64,000 nucleotides of DNA from Perca fluviatilis (Eukaryota > Chordata > Actinopteri > Perciformes > Percidae): positions 28,978,285 through 29,042,284 of the forward strand of contig NC_053133.1 in assembly GCF_010015445.1 (NCBI RefSeq), given 5' to 3'. Under the pieces are notes generated by a model. That model saw only the letters and a program-made list of their open reading frames with translations. It was not told the DNA's origin and searched no databases. Each line of letters begins with the position of its first letter. Within the stretch, counting starts at the first letter, position 1. This document shows positions 11,040 to 21,929 of the stretch, in pieces. A program made the translations under genes and the position numbers.

Positions 11040-11785
11040 CTCATCTTAACCCAGTAAGTTTACAAGAGAGACTTCAAAGTATCACCAGGGGCTCTACACA
11101 TGAACTCCAGCATTGAGAACATTGTGTACACAGAGTTTAATAAAAAGAAAGGTTTTGAGCAACTCATGTTAGCAGTTGTTGTTTACGCTATCAGCCATTT
11201 TCTCAGTCAAAAATAGTCGATCTCCGAATGAGAATGAACGGACTCCATAGGAGGAAATGTCATTCTTATATGAGGCTCCTTTTTCAACTACAAGGCCAAT
11301 ATTGTTTTTCACTAATGGCAAAACAAGAAATTATCCGTGCATTTATATGGAACTAAGCTTAAGGAGCTTTCCAGCTTTACTCTACTCCCTCGACTATTTT
11401 TTACTTGCGAGATGGACAGCGACCGGAAAAAAAACAGCTACACTGAGCTGTTCAAAACCTCTCTTTTTAGTAAACTCTTTGTACACAACCAATGTTCTCA
11501 ATGCTGGAGTTCATGTGTAGAGGCCGTGGTGATACTTCGAGCAAAGTTTCATGTTGTGTCGAGCCTTCTTAGTGTTTTAAAAATTGTGATTTTGATGCTA
11601 TCATAGAAGTGCCCCTAGCACTCCCGTTTCCTCCCAATTCAAAAGTCCATTTGACTGAAAAAAAACGAAAATACTGTATATCTTAAAAGTGGCGTTTCCG
11701 TCCTAATTATGCTTTTAAACTAAAGTTTGACACGGGTGTATTCACAAAAAAAACCAAGAGTAAGAGAGTTATGCTTTAAGCCAGG
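11040..11785. mobile_element. Fold-back element, TTAA type, partial, copy A
   Basis: The stretch around 11077-11170 (TATCACCAGGGGCTCTACAC, then AAGAAAGGTTTTGA) is inverted at about 11440-11545. The right end, TTTAAACTAAAGTTTGACAC...GTTATGCT followed by TTAA, matches the ends of the TTAA element at 17916-18602, so this is a diverged relative with an unclear left end. Copy B: about 51310-52060. Confidence 0.6.
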
Positions 11786-12129
11786 GGTCTTCAACATTTT
11801 TCTAAGCCAAGGAACCCTTAACTGTAAGAGAGAGAGAGAGCAATATACTACATATATCGTATACAATTAAGTTGCATAAATAACTGGGCATACTATAACG
11901 TGTAGAGCGGCCTAAAGCCTTTACATAGCTTTTTAGAATACTAAGCTATTAAAATAATAATTGTTGGCATAATTTTACAAATCATGTTTTAATGTTAAAC
12001 ATGTGGCACAGTGAATCCTTTGGGATTTACTGTGTCTATGGACCTTAGTGACTACCTTAACTATAGGCCAGTTTCACAAATAGGCTGATTTATATTTGCT
12101 AACAATATATTCATATTAAGATATTTAGG

Positions 12130-12745
12130 ATGCTTTCACACCTGAGCAGTTTGGTCTGTTTTAACTGAACACTGGAGCGTTTTGTGGACTAGTCCGGTTT
12201 GTTTTTTTTTTGGGGGGGGGGGGGGTGGATGTTGACAACTCATTCAAACTCTGGTGGGGACCAAACAACCAAACTCTGGTCCGCATGGAAACGGGGGTCT
12301 AGGTTCGCTCCCAAGTGCACTAGACTTTGGTTCACTTTAGGTGAGAAGGCAATCTGACCTTAATATAGGAACTGAACCAAAAAGCAATGCATTTACTAGC
12401 TTGCAATTTCAACTTATATATGCCATAACCTTCTACTTACTTGTCTTGTCAGCTGCTTATTGTTCGCTTTCTTCTAAAATATTAAAAACCAATACATTAT
12501 AAATTTGATGTTGCTCCATTATTTCTCAGACCAGGAAGTGTCAGCGAGTTTCACTCGGACATTCTGTCTAAGAGACCAGCGACCATTTGATTACAGTGAT
12601 TGGTGCACTTGACAAAGTGCAGTGTGAGCGCTAAACGAACATGTGAAAAACTACAACCCCGAATCACACCGAGTCTACAGAATTAAAAGGTGTGAACCAG
12701 TGACTGTTAAAAAAACATTGAAAAAGTTGTGAACGTGCCTTTAGA
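12130..12745. mobile_element. Possible MITE (TTCACACC ends), copy A
   Basis: ATGCTTTCACACCTGAGCAG near 12130 and GTGTGAACC...GAACGTGCCTTTAG near 12690-12745 look like diverged inverted ends. The interior is non-coding. Copy B: about 52405-53010. Weak evidence. Confidence 0.35.
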
Positions 12746-12861
12746 CTCCAGAATCACTTCATATTGTGTGAAGGTGAAAATGAAAGATCATCTTCAGTTC
12801 AATCAAATAAAAAGGTCAATATGTGAAACATTTGCAGTCAGGTTTTCACAGTAGATGTGTT

Positions 12862-12925
12862 TTTATTGAACCCATTTAAAAAGACAAATGCACAGATAAG
12901 AGGTCATTTAAAAAAAACATTTATT
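12862..12925 (-). promoter_or_regulatory. Candidate poly(A) signals of the coiled-coil gene
   Basis: TTTATT occurs on the + strand at 12920-12925 and 12862-12867, giving AATAAA in the minus-strand transcript about 250 and 310 bases past the stop. Transcript ends are not known; this is motif evidence only. Confidence 0.35.
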
Positions 12926-12944
12926 TTAAGAATTGAAATGTGGC

Positions 12945-13195
12945 AGTAACACCGGATCACCCGGAGTACACCAACACTATTTTTAAATTTTAACCTGCAA
13001 GTTTGTGAAATGTGGCAGGTAACCAGATCACCTGGAGTACACCAACACTAGTTTAACCTGTAAGTCTGTGAGATGTGGCAGGTAACCAGATCACCTGGAG
13101 TACACCAACACTAGTTTAACCTGTAAGTCTGTGAGATGTGGCAGGTAACCAGATCACCTGGAGTATACCAACACTAGTTTAATCTGCCAGTCTGT
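12945..13195. repeat. 63-bp minisatellite at the 3' end of the coiled-coil gene, copy A
   Basis: About four units of GTTTAACCTGTAAGTCTGTG plus AGATGTGGCAGGTAACCAGATCACCTGGAGTACACCAACACTA. The last, diverged unit overlaps the final codons and TAA stop of the coiled-coil gene. Copy B has about seven units (53200-53650). Confidence 0.93.
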
Positions 13196-14507
13196 GAAAT
13201 TGGACATGTACCAAGATCACATGGTTTTTTTGGGGAGGGGCTCGAGGTGAAGTGGAGGAGAGAAAGGTTGATGATGTTAATCCTCTCTCTTCTCCTTCTG
13301 CTCCTCTTTCACTGTCACTGTCACTGTCACTCTCGCCTCCTGTTCTTTCTTCTATTTCAAATCTTTCTTCTATTTCAAATCTTTCTTCTATTTCAAATCC
13401 CTTCTTCTCTCTCTTCGCCTGCTCCTTCCTCTCTTTCTTGACTTTTTTCTCCATCTCCTCTTTTTCCTTCTTCAGTCTTTTCAGTTCTTTCTTCTCTTGC
13501 TTCCTATTTTCCTTCTGCTGTTTATTCTCTTGCTCCTCTTCCTCTTTTCTCTCCTTTTTCAGCCTCTTTTCTGCCGCCTTCTTGGTCTTCTGTTCCTCCT
13601 TTTTCATTCTGGCCTTCTCCTTATCCGTTTTTAGAGCCAGCTCCTGCAGGCTAAGGAGACTGACTTGAATTTCAGAGTTTTGCGCTTTTAGGAGCTTGAT
13701 TTCGTTCTCCATTTGGCTCTCTCTGGTAATACACTCCTCTTTCCTTCGGCTCATCTCTTCAAACTCCTGGAGGCTGTGGTTTCGTTCCTGAAGAGTAGAG
13801 ACTTTGTCTTGTAAGAGCTTGATTTTATTCTCCATTTGGCTCTCTTTGTTGTTCCACTCCATCTCTCTCCTCTCTCTTTCCAGCTCGTGCCGTTTCTCAA
13901 AGCTCTCTTTTGCACCGAGCTCACACGTCATTTGGTCTTCCAGAGTGGTGAGTTTTGTTTCAAACTCTGCCTCCCTCTGGATGATCTGCCTTTCCTTCTC
14001 CACAAGCTTGGCTTTGCTCTCCAAATACTTTACTTCTAGAGCCGTCTTTTCCTTCGTTATTTTGCTGATCAGATCATCCTTTTCCTGGACGACATGACTC
14101 AATTTCCGAACATTGTCCTCTGCCAGAGATTGGAGCTTTGCGTTCTTGTCCATTAAATTCTGGTTCTTCTCCTGGAGGTCTCTGTTCCTCTCTTGCTCCT
14201 GTTTCAAGAGCCCGACGACCCGGTTGAACTCATCAGTCCAGTGGAGTTTGGCTGACAGGGAGATGTTCTTCTCTGCCTTCAGACTTTCTCTGAGAGAGTG
14301 AATCTCTTCGTTTTTCGCCTTCTCCTTGATTTTACTATCCTTTTGGACATCTTTCCTTATGGTTCTCTCTGAACGTAGAGCCGTCAGGATTTTCGTTTTC
14401 TCTTCTTCCAGGCCAGCATTTTCGGAGACCAGCTGGTTGATTCGTTCTTGAGTTTCCAGTTGGTCTTTCTTCCGGTCCTCAACGACTGTCGCCGGCATTG
14501 TTGCCAT
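13179..14507 (-). CDS. Intronic single-exon coiled-coil protein, 442 aa, unknown function
   Basis: The start ATG at 14507 has a strong context (A at -3, G at +4) and reads MATMPATVVEDRKKDQ. An in-frame extension upstream has no ATG. Residues about 10-365 are almost continuous charged coiled coil: first leucine-heptad rich (LVSENAGLEEEKTKILTAL, SKITKEKTALEVKYLESK), then Lys/Glu-rich (KKAAEKRLKKERKEEEEQE). Three exact FEIEER hexapeptides follow at about 371-388, an acidic SDSDSDSE run at about 393-400, and a short hydrophobic tail (HVILVHVQFH). No signal peptide, membrane segment or enzyme motif is seen. It lies inside the dynein intron between exons 7 and 8, same strand, and has no introns, as in a retrocopy. 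AATAAA-type signals (minus) lie at 12920-12925 and 12862-12867. I do not recognise the family. Confidence 0.7.
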   Translation of the reverse strand: MATMPATVVEDRKKDQLETQERINQLVSENAGLEEEKTKILTALRSERTIRKDVQKDSKIKEKAKNEEIHSLRESLKAEKNISLSAKLHWTDEFNRVVGLLKQEQERNRDLQEKNQNLMDKNAKLQSLAEDNVRKLSHVVQEKDDLISKITKEKTALEVKYLESKAKLVEKERQIIQREAEFETKLTTLEDQMTCELGAKESFEKRHELERERREMEWNNKESQMENKIKLLQDKVSTLQERNHSLQEFEEMSRRKEECITRESQMENEIKLLKAQNSEIQVSLLSLQELALKTDKEKARMKKEEQKTKKAAEKRLKKERKEEEEQENKQQKENRKQEKKELKRLKKEKEEMEKKVKKERKEQAKREKKGFEIEERFEIEERFEIEERTGGESDSDSDSERGAEGEERGLTSSTFLSSTSPRAPPQKNHVILVHVQFHRLAD

Positions 14508-14612
14508 GATCGCTGAACAAAAGTATTTGTGGCGATAGTGGAGTATTGCAGTGTAGAGTAGTATTGCTCTATCGTTGTAGTACGGAAACTTTGGTCTTTT
14601 GAACTCTGTCAC

Positions 14613-16624
14613 ACAAAGAGATGCGTCCTTAAGGAGATCAGACTGTTAACTGGCTGTAAGCACCCAGGGATGTATTCTAAACAGAACCATAGAATGCCAT
14701 CATAATGTTTAGAATGTGTCACACTGTGACATGTCACTCCGCATAACAAGTTCTAGAATGTGATGACCATTGAACACATAGACATAATATAGAGTAGACG
14801 CGGCATCGAGGCGACTGCCTACTGCGGCTGGCGAGGCGTAGGGCCGCCATCTTGGACCGGTTCGCCGCTCCATTCAGTATAAACTGGTTGGCAGGTGCAA
14901 TGAGCTGTCCGCGCATTTAATTAATCCTATCTCGCGCTGGAACACCAAACCGATTTTCAGCGTTTTTTGCTGCAAAGGTCATACCGTAGCTATGATACAT
15001 GACACATTGTTCGGTATTTTAATATTCATAGTGGGCTTAACAGTAATAGAATATTCTGATATATGATATAAACTGACCAGACGTTCGAGATCAAAGCGGG
15101 GAACATAGGCCTAATCCCCAAAAGGAAGAAAGACAGGGACATTTCCAGTTTGACTATCCGGGCATCACACAAAGTGTACTGTGCACATTCTACTACCTGG
15201 AATAGTTTAAAAATTTTTGCTGCTGCCTTGCCTCCTTCACAAAGCGTCCCTTTGAGTTTGGGCCGTGAGTGTGACATTCACTATGCTTGGTATCCTTTAT
15301 AGTATCAGTGTCAATACCTCTAATCTTTGCCCAATAAGAGCCAAGAAACACAGGAACACTAGAAAGTTTTCTTCCAGGGACCCACAGGGCGCTCCCCGCT
15401 GCACGCGATGCTTTAATGTGGTGTTGAGTCTTTGGTGTCATGTTAAATGAAAACACGGTGGGAATCTCATTACAGTCAAATGTAATGCCGCTTTCACGTA
15501 CGCCACACACACCGCATACCACACACACACACACACACAAAGTGAGATTTGAATGAACAGGGAAATGCCATATGTGAGCCCATGCAGAGGCACGCACACC
15601 TTGTGCTGTATGGTGTGCAGGGATGTTTGATTTGTATCACAGTTCAGGGCAGGAAGTTGGTTCAGAGTCTCCAGAGGCTGTAGGGGCCTCAACTGTCATG
15701 TATTGCAACTTCTGTCTAGTGGACCGTATTCGCCAACCACAACCAAACACCAAACATGCTGTAGTTTGGAGTGGGTGGAGTGCGTGCATGTTTGTGGTAT
15801 CTGAAACAGAAACCCCAGTGGGAGTTAATATAAGACATGATGTACAATCTTCAAGGCCTCTTTTCTTTCAAAACCAAAGGAAGGGCGGATTACCAACCAG
15901 GCAGGGTGGCAGTTGCCCCAAAAAAATCGCCACCACTAAAATAAAACGCCAACTAATTGTTGTGTCCGTTCGGCTGCTGTATTCACAAAAACATCCAACG
16001 GTTAAGCTCCTAACCTCCTACCTGTCCAACTGTACGTTTCTGGTGGAAGAGTAATTCATTTAAAATGTCAGCACCTGAGAGCAGACGTTCAAAGTAACTC
16101 TCAGGACGTCACTAAGACCTGCTTGCGATGAAGTCGGCTATACTGTAATGTGCTTTATTCTGTCGTACGATACACAAACACAATAATTCACTATTCATAA
16201 GATTTATGGGAAAGATCAGATGGCCAGAGACTTGACTTGGACTCGGTGGCAAAAGACTCTGCTGTGTGCATATTGCGCAAAAGCACAACTTGCGCTCTAT
16301 ATTATTTAATTGTATAGCCTTGTTAGGCTATGGCGGCGGGGAGGCCAACTTTTTATGAGATACAGAGACCCCCTTGAAGACAAAAAGATAATTCGAACAC
16401 TGTTGTCGTCATCTCTGAGAATCCTGGAAACCCGAACTTTGTTGCATGTCATTGAAAAAATTGAATGCTGCACCACCTCTTAAACTTAAAATCCTGGCGC
16501 ACCAGCAGAGATCTACGTCATTTTGACGCGTCACATTGCGCGCTGGCGCCAGGTCGGCTGCGGCGACTGTAAAAGGCCTTAGGGGTCGTAACCGATGCGG
16601 TTGCGTGCAGGCGTGCATGTGTAC
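14613..16624. other. Remainder of intron 7, copy A
   Basis: Non-coding sequence between dynein exon 7 and the coiled-coil gene. I see a short (CA)n at 15521-15540, a GC-rich patch around 14795-14880, and no recognisable gene. Copy B equivalent: 55045-57138, where the (CA)n is longer (55940-56052). Confidence 0.6.
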
Positions 16625-16753
16625 CTGTGCCAGGAGAGGTTGGCTCAGCTCCACAGTTTCTCCTTCCTGAGACTGAAAACTGATCATCTGGTCGTAGACT
16701 TTCTCATTGAAAACAACTCTGTTATCGTTGTCAAAGAGACTGAGCAGATGAGC
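16625..16753 (-). CDS. dnah8: dnah8-like exon 7 (linker), copy A, intact
   Basis: 43 open codons, same length as copy B (57139-57267): [36 protein letters not shown]. One base differs within the exon (GTTATCG against GTTAACG on +), giving Asp here and Val in copy B. A clean substitution between the copies argues that they are two real haplotypes or paralogs rather than one sequence read twice. Confidence 0.9.
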
Positions 16754-16869
16754 CTGAGAGACAGAGACAGACAGAGACAGTTATGGACTAAATATGACAT
16801 TTTAAAACTATGAAAAATGAGAGCAGGGGAATAATAACTGGAACAAATGTGTTTATGTAAGGGTGTTAC

Positions 16870-17016
16870 CTGTAGTAGTGTTGCGAGTCAGAGGCGGGCC
16901 CAAAATCTCCAAGCAGGGTCGGAAGAAAAGAGAAACGAGGAAAAACCAAGCTTCTTCTCCCAGGTAACCGGACAGACTTCTGACAAAACTCCAACTGCTC
17001 AGGGGAGAGGGAGCAA
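16870..17016 (-). pseudogene. dnah8: dnah8-like exon 6, copy A, frameshifted
   Basis: Homologous to 57387-57542, 147 against 156 bp. Losses near 16948-17012 and near 16905 break FPRFFFVSD and LLEQLEFCQ. Donor and acceptor dinucleotides are still present. It marks the right-hand edge of the intact tract of copy A. Confidence 0.85.
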
Positions 17017-17037
17017 CTGGAGGTGGAGGAAGAAACT

Positions 17038-17300
17038 AATTCAATTTTATTTACAGTATCAAATCATAACAGGAGTTATCTCAAGACACTTTACAGATAG
17101 AATTAGGGTCTGAACCACACTCTATAATTTACAAAGACACAACAATTCCAGTGATTCCCCCAAGAGCAAGCATTTAGTGCGACAGTGGTAGAGGAAAAAC
17201 TCCCTTTTAGGGAGAAACCTGGGACAGACCCAGGCTCTTGGGTAGGACCTGGCACCAAACAGAAGTCTGTTTCTATAGAAGTCTGTGAAAAAAACCCGAG
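17038..17300. mobile_element. Dispersed fish repeat (TTCAATTTTATTTA...CCAGGCTCTTGG), copy A
   Basis: Sequence beginning TCAATTCAATTTTATTTACA and containing AAACTCCCTTTTAGGGAGAA and GACAGACCCAGGCTCTTGG, a common dispersed fish element. A partial second copy lies at 23706-23805. Copy B: 57560-57800. It is followed by another dispersed piece, CAATCAAACTTTATTTCTAA (17352-17440; 57865-57950). Confidence 0.55.
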
Positions 17301-17776
17301 CCTACGCTTCTCACTTGATTTATTACCTCAGTAAACATTTTCAATCAAACTCAATCAATCAAACTTTATTTCTAAAGCACATTTAAAAAACAAGCAAGTT
17401 GACCAAAGTGCTGTACATAGACATTAAACAGTAAATAGTTAAAATGCAACAGACAATTTCAAAACCTATCATGCTGGATTAAAAAGCTAAGGAATAAAGA
17501 CCATAATAATGTTGCCACTGCAACCATAAACAACCCTGGCTTGGCCGTTTATCATCCCTATTACGCCCTTGCCAAAATCATCACATTAGGTATAAAAAAA
17601 ATATCGAAGCGGCGAATTTAGACTAGAGGCTTCAAAAATGGCAGTCCACAAAACCAACGGGTGATGTCACAGATGCTACGTCCATTATTTTATTCGGATA
17701 CAGAAACAGTCTCATGTTTAACAACCATGGCAGAGTAATGTGAGTGGGACGTGTTGCTCAGGCACGTGGGCAGCAC

Positions 17777-17889
17777 CTGGCTGAGCGTCTCATCTCCCAC
17801 GCAGCACTGCACCACGTTAGAAGCTTCCGTGCACCGGCGTGTACGATCCTCTGCCACGACTTGTCAATGTTGTGGAAACGTTTGGCCTC
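17777..17889 (-). pseudogene. dnah8: dnah8-like exon 5, copy A, frameshifted
   Basis: Homologous to 58297-58407, 113 against 111 bp. The stretch encoding [10 protein letters not shown] is scrambled (17818-17850), while [10 protein letters not shown] and [12 protein letters not shown] are preserved. Splice sites intact. Confidence 0.85.
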
Positions 17890-17915
17890 CTGCAGGAGTC
17901 AAAGATAAACCTTAA

Positions 17916-18602
17916 AGCGTTACTCTTGCCAAAATGCAACCTAGGGTCTGTTTGTGAATGTACCCCGAGTCAAACTTTCGTTTAAAAGCATATTTAGGGA
18001 CGGAAGCGCCAACTTTTAAGATTTACCGTCTCATTAGTTTTTCGGTCAAATGGCATTTTGAATGGGAGTAATAGGGGCACTTTTATGGTAGCCTCAAAAT
18101 ATTAGCTATTTTTAAAACACTAAAAGGCTCGACACAACATGAAACTATGCTCCCAAGTATCACCAGGGCTGTACACATGAACTCAAGCGTTGACAACATT
18201 GTTTGTGTACCCAGAGTTTACAAAAAGAAAGGTTTTGAACAACTCACCGGTAGCTCTTGTTGTTTTAAGCGCTACCACCTCCGCAGTCAAAACGAGTTGA
18301 TATCTAAACAAGTAGCCCCAGATTTAGTATGTCCCTGTGTGCACCGGTGTAGTTAAGGTGTAGAGCCCTGGTGATACTTCAGGCAAAGTCTCATGTTGTG
18401 TCTAGCCTTCTTAGTGTTTTTTGAAAAATAGCTATTTTGAGGCTAGCATAAAAGTGCCCCTAGCACTCCCATTCAAAAGGTCCAAAATGAAAACGGTACA
18501 TCTTAAAAGTGGTGCTTCCCGTCCTAAATATGCTTTTAAACGAAAGTTTGACTCTGGTACATTCACAAAAAGACCCCTAGGGCTTATGGCAGGCGATACG
18601 CT
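17916..18602. mobile_element. TTAA fold-back MITE (piggyBac-like), copy A
   Basis: TTAA (17912-17915) then AGCGTTACTCTTGCC at the left, and an inverted right end at 18602 followed by TTAA (18603-18606). The arms extend more than 200 bp inward. No ORF of note. It lies just upstream of the exon 5 acceptor. Confidence 0.75.
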
Positions 18603-18660
18603 TTAACATCTGATGTGAGACAAAATGTTTGAAAAGATTTAACGGATGGCGTCATGTGAC

Positions 18661-18819
18661 CTAGAGGCAGCTGCTTGGCAATGTCTCCCGCCTACCGAAC
18701 ACGGCCCTCCAGGTAGATCCAGAGGTTCTGGACCGACAGCCACTTCTCGATGATCTCAGAGGTGTTGGAGAGTTTCTTGGACCCACAGCTGGATTGGTCG
18801 GCTTGAACGGGCGTTGTAC
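18661..18819 (-). pseudogene. dnah8: dnah8-like exon 4, copy A, frameshifted
   Basis: Homologous to 59176-59329, 159 against 154 bp, with extra bases near 18690-18707 (CTCCCGCCTACCG against CTCCGCCCACG), 18779 and 18795. The central [15 protein letters not shown] block is intact. Confidence 0.85.
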
Positions 18820-18864
18820 CTGCAGGCAGGACGGAGGACCACAGGCACAAAGTTCATTTATTCA

Positions 18865-19295
18865 TTCATCTATGCATCAATCCATCCATCCATCCATCCA
18901 TCCAACAATCCATCCATCTGTCAATCCATCCATCCATTCAACAATCCATCCAAAAATCCATCCATCCGTCCATCATCCATCCGTCAATTCATCCATCCAA
19001 CAATCCATCCATCCATTCAACAATCCATCCAAAGTCCATCCATCCATCTGTCCATCCATCCATCCATCCAAAAATCCAACCATCCATCCATTCAACTATC
19101 CATCCAAATATCCATCCATCCATCTGTTTAAAAATCCATCCATCCAGAGGGACCACAGGCAGACAGTTCATTCATTCATTCATCTATGCATCAATCCATC
19201 CATCCAACAATCCATCCATCTGTCAATCCATCCATCCATCCAACAATCCATCCATCAAGCCATCCGTTAATCCATCCATCCATCCATCCATGCAT
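18865..19295. repeat. (TCCA)n microsatellite, copy A
   Basis: CATC/CCAT tetranucleotide repeats with CAACAAT and CTGTCAA spacers, about 430 bp, within the intron between exons 3 and 4. Copy B: 59370-59812. Open frames of the IHPS type here are repeat artefacts. Confidence 0.95.
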
Positions 19296-19585
19296 CCATT
19301 CGTTTCTTCCCTTCCTTCCTTCCTAGTCTCTTCGTTCCTTTCCTTTCTTCTTTGTTGTTTTTTCCTTGTTTCCTCTCTTTTCTTCCTTCCCATTTCCTTC
19401 CTTCCTTGTCTGTTCCTTCCTTCCTTCCTTCCATCAGTCTTTCTTTCTTCCTTGTCTCTTTTTGTTCTTTCTTTCCTTTTCCTTTTCTTTTCCTTTTCAA
19501 TCCAACCTCTCTTTCTTCCCGCAAGTCCTTCATTTCCTTCTTTCTTACTTTGTTGTCTGATCCTTCCTTCCTACTTTGTCTCCTT
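19296..19585. repeat. (TTCC)n polypyrimidine tract, copy A
   Basis: CTTCC/TTTCC-rich, strongly strand-biased sequence directly after the (TCCA)n tract. Copy B: 59813-60080. Confidence 0.92.
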
Positions 19586-20085
19586 GTAATTGTTGCAATT
19601 ACATTATAATAATGTATAATTTGTTTTCAAACCAATGTCATAATTTAGAAATATAAATTGCATTTAGTATTATTTGGTGATTTTTATTTGGTTAGAGTAA
19701 AGAGCTTTCATTTTGAAGTCTCCACGCAAGGCCTCTTGGGACAGTTTCAATGTAATGCTCCGATAAAACTTTTAAGGTTGTTATAGCGGATGTCAGCGAT
19801 GTAAGGAAACCCCTATTCCCTTGTGTGTTGAGGTATATTCTTTCGTGTCTGTATTTTACTTTGGTGAACATTATTGTACATGCTGTGCATGTCATCGTAT
19901 GTTCATATTAAGCTAATGTGGTCTTTATTTTCTCGTTAAACTGTGTGTTTTTGGTTTCCACGGTTGGATTTGGAGGAGAAGCTTCAAATAAACCCAGTAA
20001 GAAAACCACTTGTGCCTGCCAGTGCTTTGAGGGAATTATACTCCTCCTTCCTACCTTGTCTCTGCCCCCTCCCCCCACCCCTCAC

Positions 20086-20290
20086 CTGTTGCTCAGCAGT
20101 GACGTCAGCACCATCAGACTGTCCTCCATGTTGGAGATCTTCGGCTGTGTCGGCTCCTCTGAGCAGAAGTTCTCCCTCGGCTCCGAAGGAGGCGAAGGGC
20201 GAAGGTCTGCGCTGCTCCACTTTCGGCCACCACGCTCCTTCAGCTTAGCCTCGATGTCCCGCCTTCACCGCTGAGCTGATACAAAACATC
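20086..20290 (-). pseudogene. dnah8: dnah8-like exon 3, copy A, frameshifted
   Basis: Homologous to 60590-60789, 205 against 200 bp, with scattered 1-3 bp changes throughout (for example TTCGGCTGTG against TTCTCGGCTGTG). Only the 3' part, [14 protein letters not shown], remains in one frame. Confidence 0.85.
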
Positions 20291-20504
20291 CTTGACAACC
20301 CAGCGGGGGACACAGGCCACAGATGCGTTCTTTCGACACAGAGGCAGCACTTTCTTACCGTTTAAGCTGAAAAACGTTGCCATAATTTCATGGTTTATTG
20401 CAAAGTTTGCAACCCTCCCGCTTGTCAAGATTAGTCCAGGCTTTCCAGGGTTATTGCTAAATTTCCAAAAGAGTTATTAAGGTTATTTAAATTTTTTAAA
20501 GTAA

Positions 20505-20725
20505 TCTATCCATCCATCCATCCAATCCATCTGTCAATCCATTCATCATCCATCCATCCATCAATCAATCTGTTAATCCATCCATGCATCTGTTCATTCT
20601 TTCCTTCCTTCATTCATTATTTCCTTCCTTCCTTCCTAGTCTCTTTCGTTCCTTTCCTGTTCCTTCCGTTGTTTTTTTCCTTGTGTCCTCTTCTGTCTTC
20701 TTCCTTCCACACTTCCTTCCCTCAC
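20505..20725. repeat. (TCCA)n/(TTCC)n second tract, copy A
   Basis: Shorter version of the composite tract in the intron between exons 2 and 3. Copy B: 61005-61205. The rest of that intron (20726-21807) shows no gene. Confidence 0.88.
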
Positions 20726-21807
20726 TAAAGTATTATTACGGTTATTAAAATGTTATAAGTAATCTTAACAAGCACCCCTGACTTTCAGAATTATTATTGG
20801 CCATTATTATACGCGTTTTTCAGCGTTATTGTAGAACTTCCTGGATTACTCTTGTCCTGGCTTTACTGAAGTCTTTTTAAACTTTTTAGATTTCTGTTTT
20901 TTTCAATGTTATTCCAACATTTGATGGTCATGTCGGACAACCCTCTATGTGAGACATAGACTAATAAAAAATACTCACCAACAAAGGCCTCTATTAAAAC
21001 TGGTTCTAAGAACTTGTGGAGACAAAAACAAATAAATGCACTGAGTTTCGGCGATAATTTTCGCTTCCGGCTCGAACCGGAGGGATTGATTGCAATTCCT
21101 AGAAACCTTTGTATTTTTCAGATTCCGACTGAACCGAAATTGGGGATTATTAAATTCTTCTGGGCCGCAGTTCTGTAACCTCTTTCAGCTCCTACTTCAG
21201 GTCTTTTCCCTTTCCACTAGTGGTGGTTAGATGGCTGTGTTATAATAACTTATAATAACAAAAGGTCAGTTCCTATGGCCACTTGGCCAGTGTGAATGCA
21301 AATGGCAAAACTGGTTTTGGGAGAGAGTAGTTAGTAGAACTGTTTTATAAGTGGAATGTTCCTATAACTACGTTCCTGGGCAACTACTTGGTTGTAAACA
21401 GGCTAATGTTCTTAATATTAAAACCTATTAAAGACATGGTTTGCAAGGGACTGAGACTGAGAAAGTGTCTTGGAGGGATTATATATTGTTAACTGCTCCT
21501 CAGAACTCTGCAGGGTAATCCAGACTACTAGCTAGACTATTCTTTCCAATCTTAAATGTCTCTAACACGAATATTTGCGCTGCCCCCAGCGGAACTTAGT
21601 GCGCCCCATGCCGACCTGATTGATCTGATTGGTTTAAAGAAATGCCATTACACCAGAGATGCTTCCTCCCACCCAGAATGCTCTGTGGAGTAGCCAGACC
21701 TTCCTTTAGCGTACTGTGGAGGAGGATCTGACAAAGTGAGACTAGGTTAAACGGAGGTTTTATTTGGCGTCTGTGTGTTAAAAGCTGCCGCATTTCAGCA
21801 TCAGTAC

Positions 21808-21929
21808 CTCTGCGTCTTCTTTGTGTTAGAAGCGGCTCTCCATGATGTTTCTGAGGAAGTTTCCGACTCCATGGAAGCTGTGGACCGGTCCGCTCGCTGG
21901 AGACGAGTCCAGTGTCGTAAGGGCATGGC
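21808..21929 (-). pseudogene. dnah8: dnah8-like exon 2, copy A, frameshifted
   Basis: Homologous to 62256-62384, 122 against 129 bp. Bases are missing around the ETFSLRN codons (GAGGAAGTTT against GAGGGAGAAAGTTT) and around 21831-21838. Flanking splice sites are kept. The exon cannot be read through. Confidence 0.85.

Noticed and set aside
14508..14612. N-terminal extension of the coiled-coil protein to 477 residues
   Set aside because: The extension has no ATG; the ATG at 14507 has the better start context.
18794..19270. [12 protein letters not shown] frames, also 59261-60091
   Set aside because: Encoded by (TCCA)n and (TTCC)n microsatellites.
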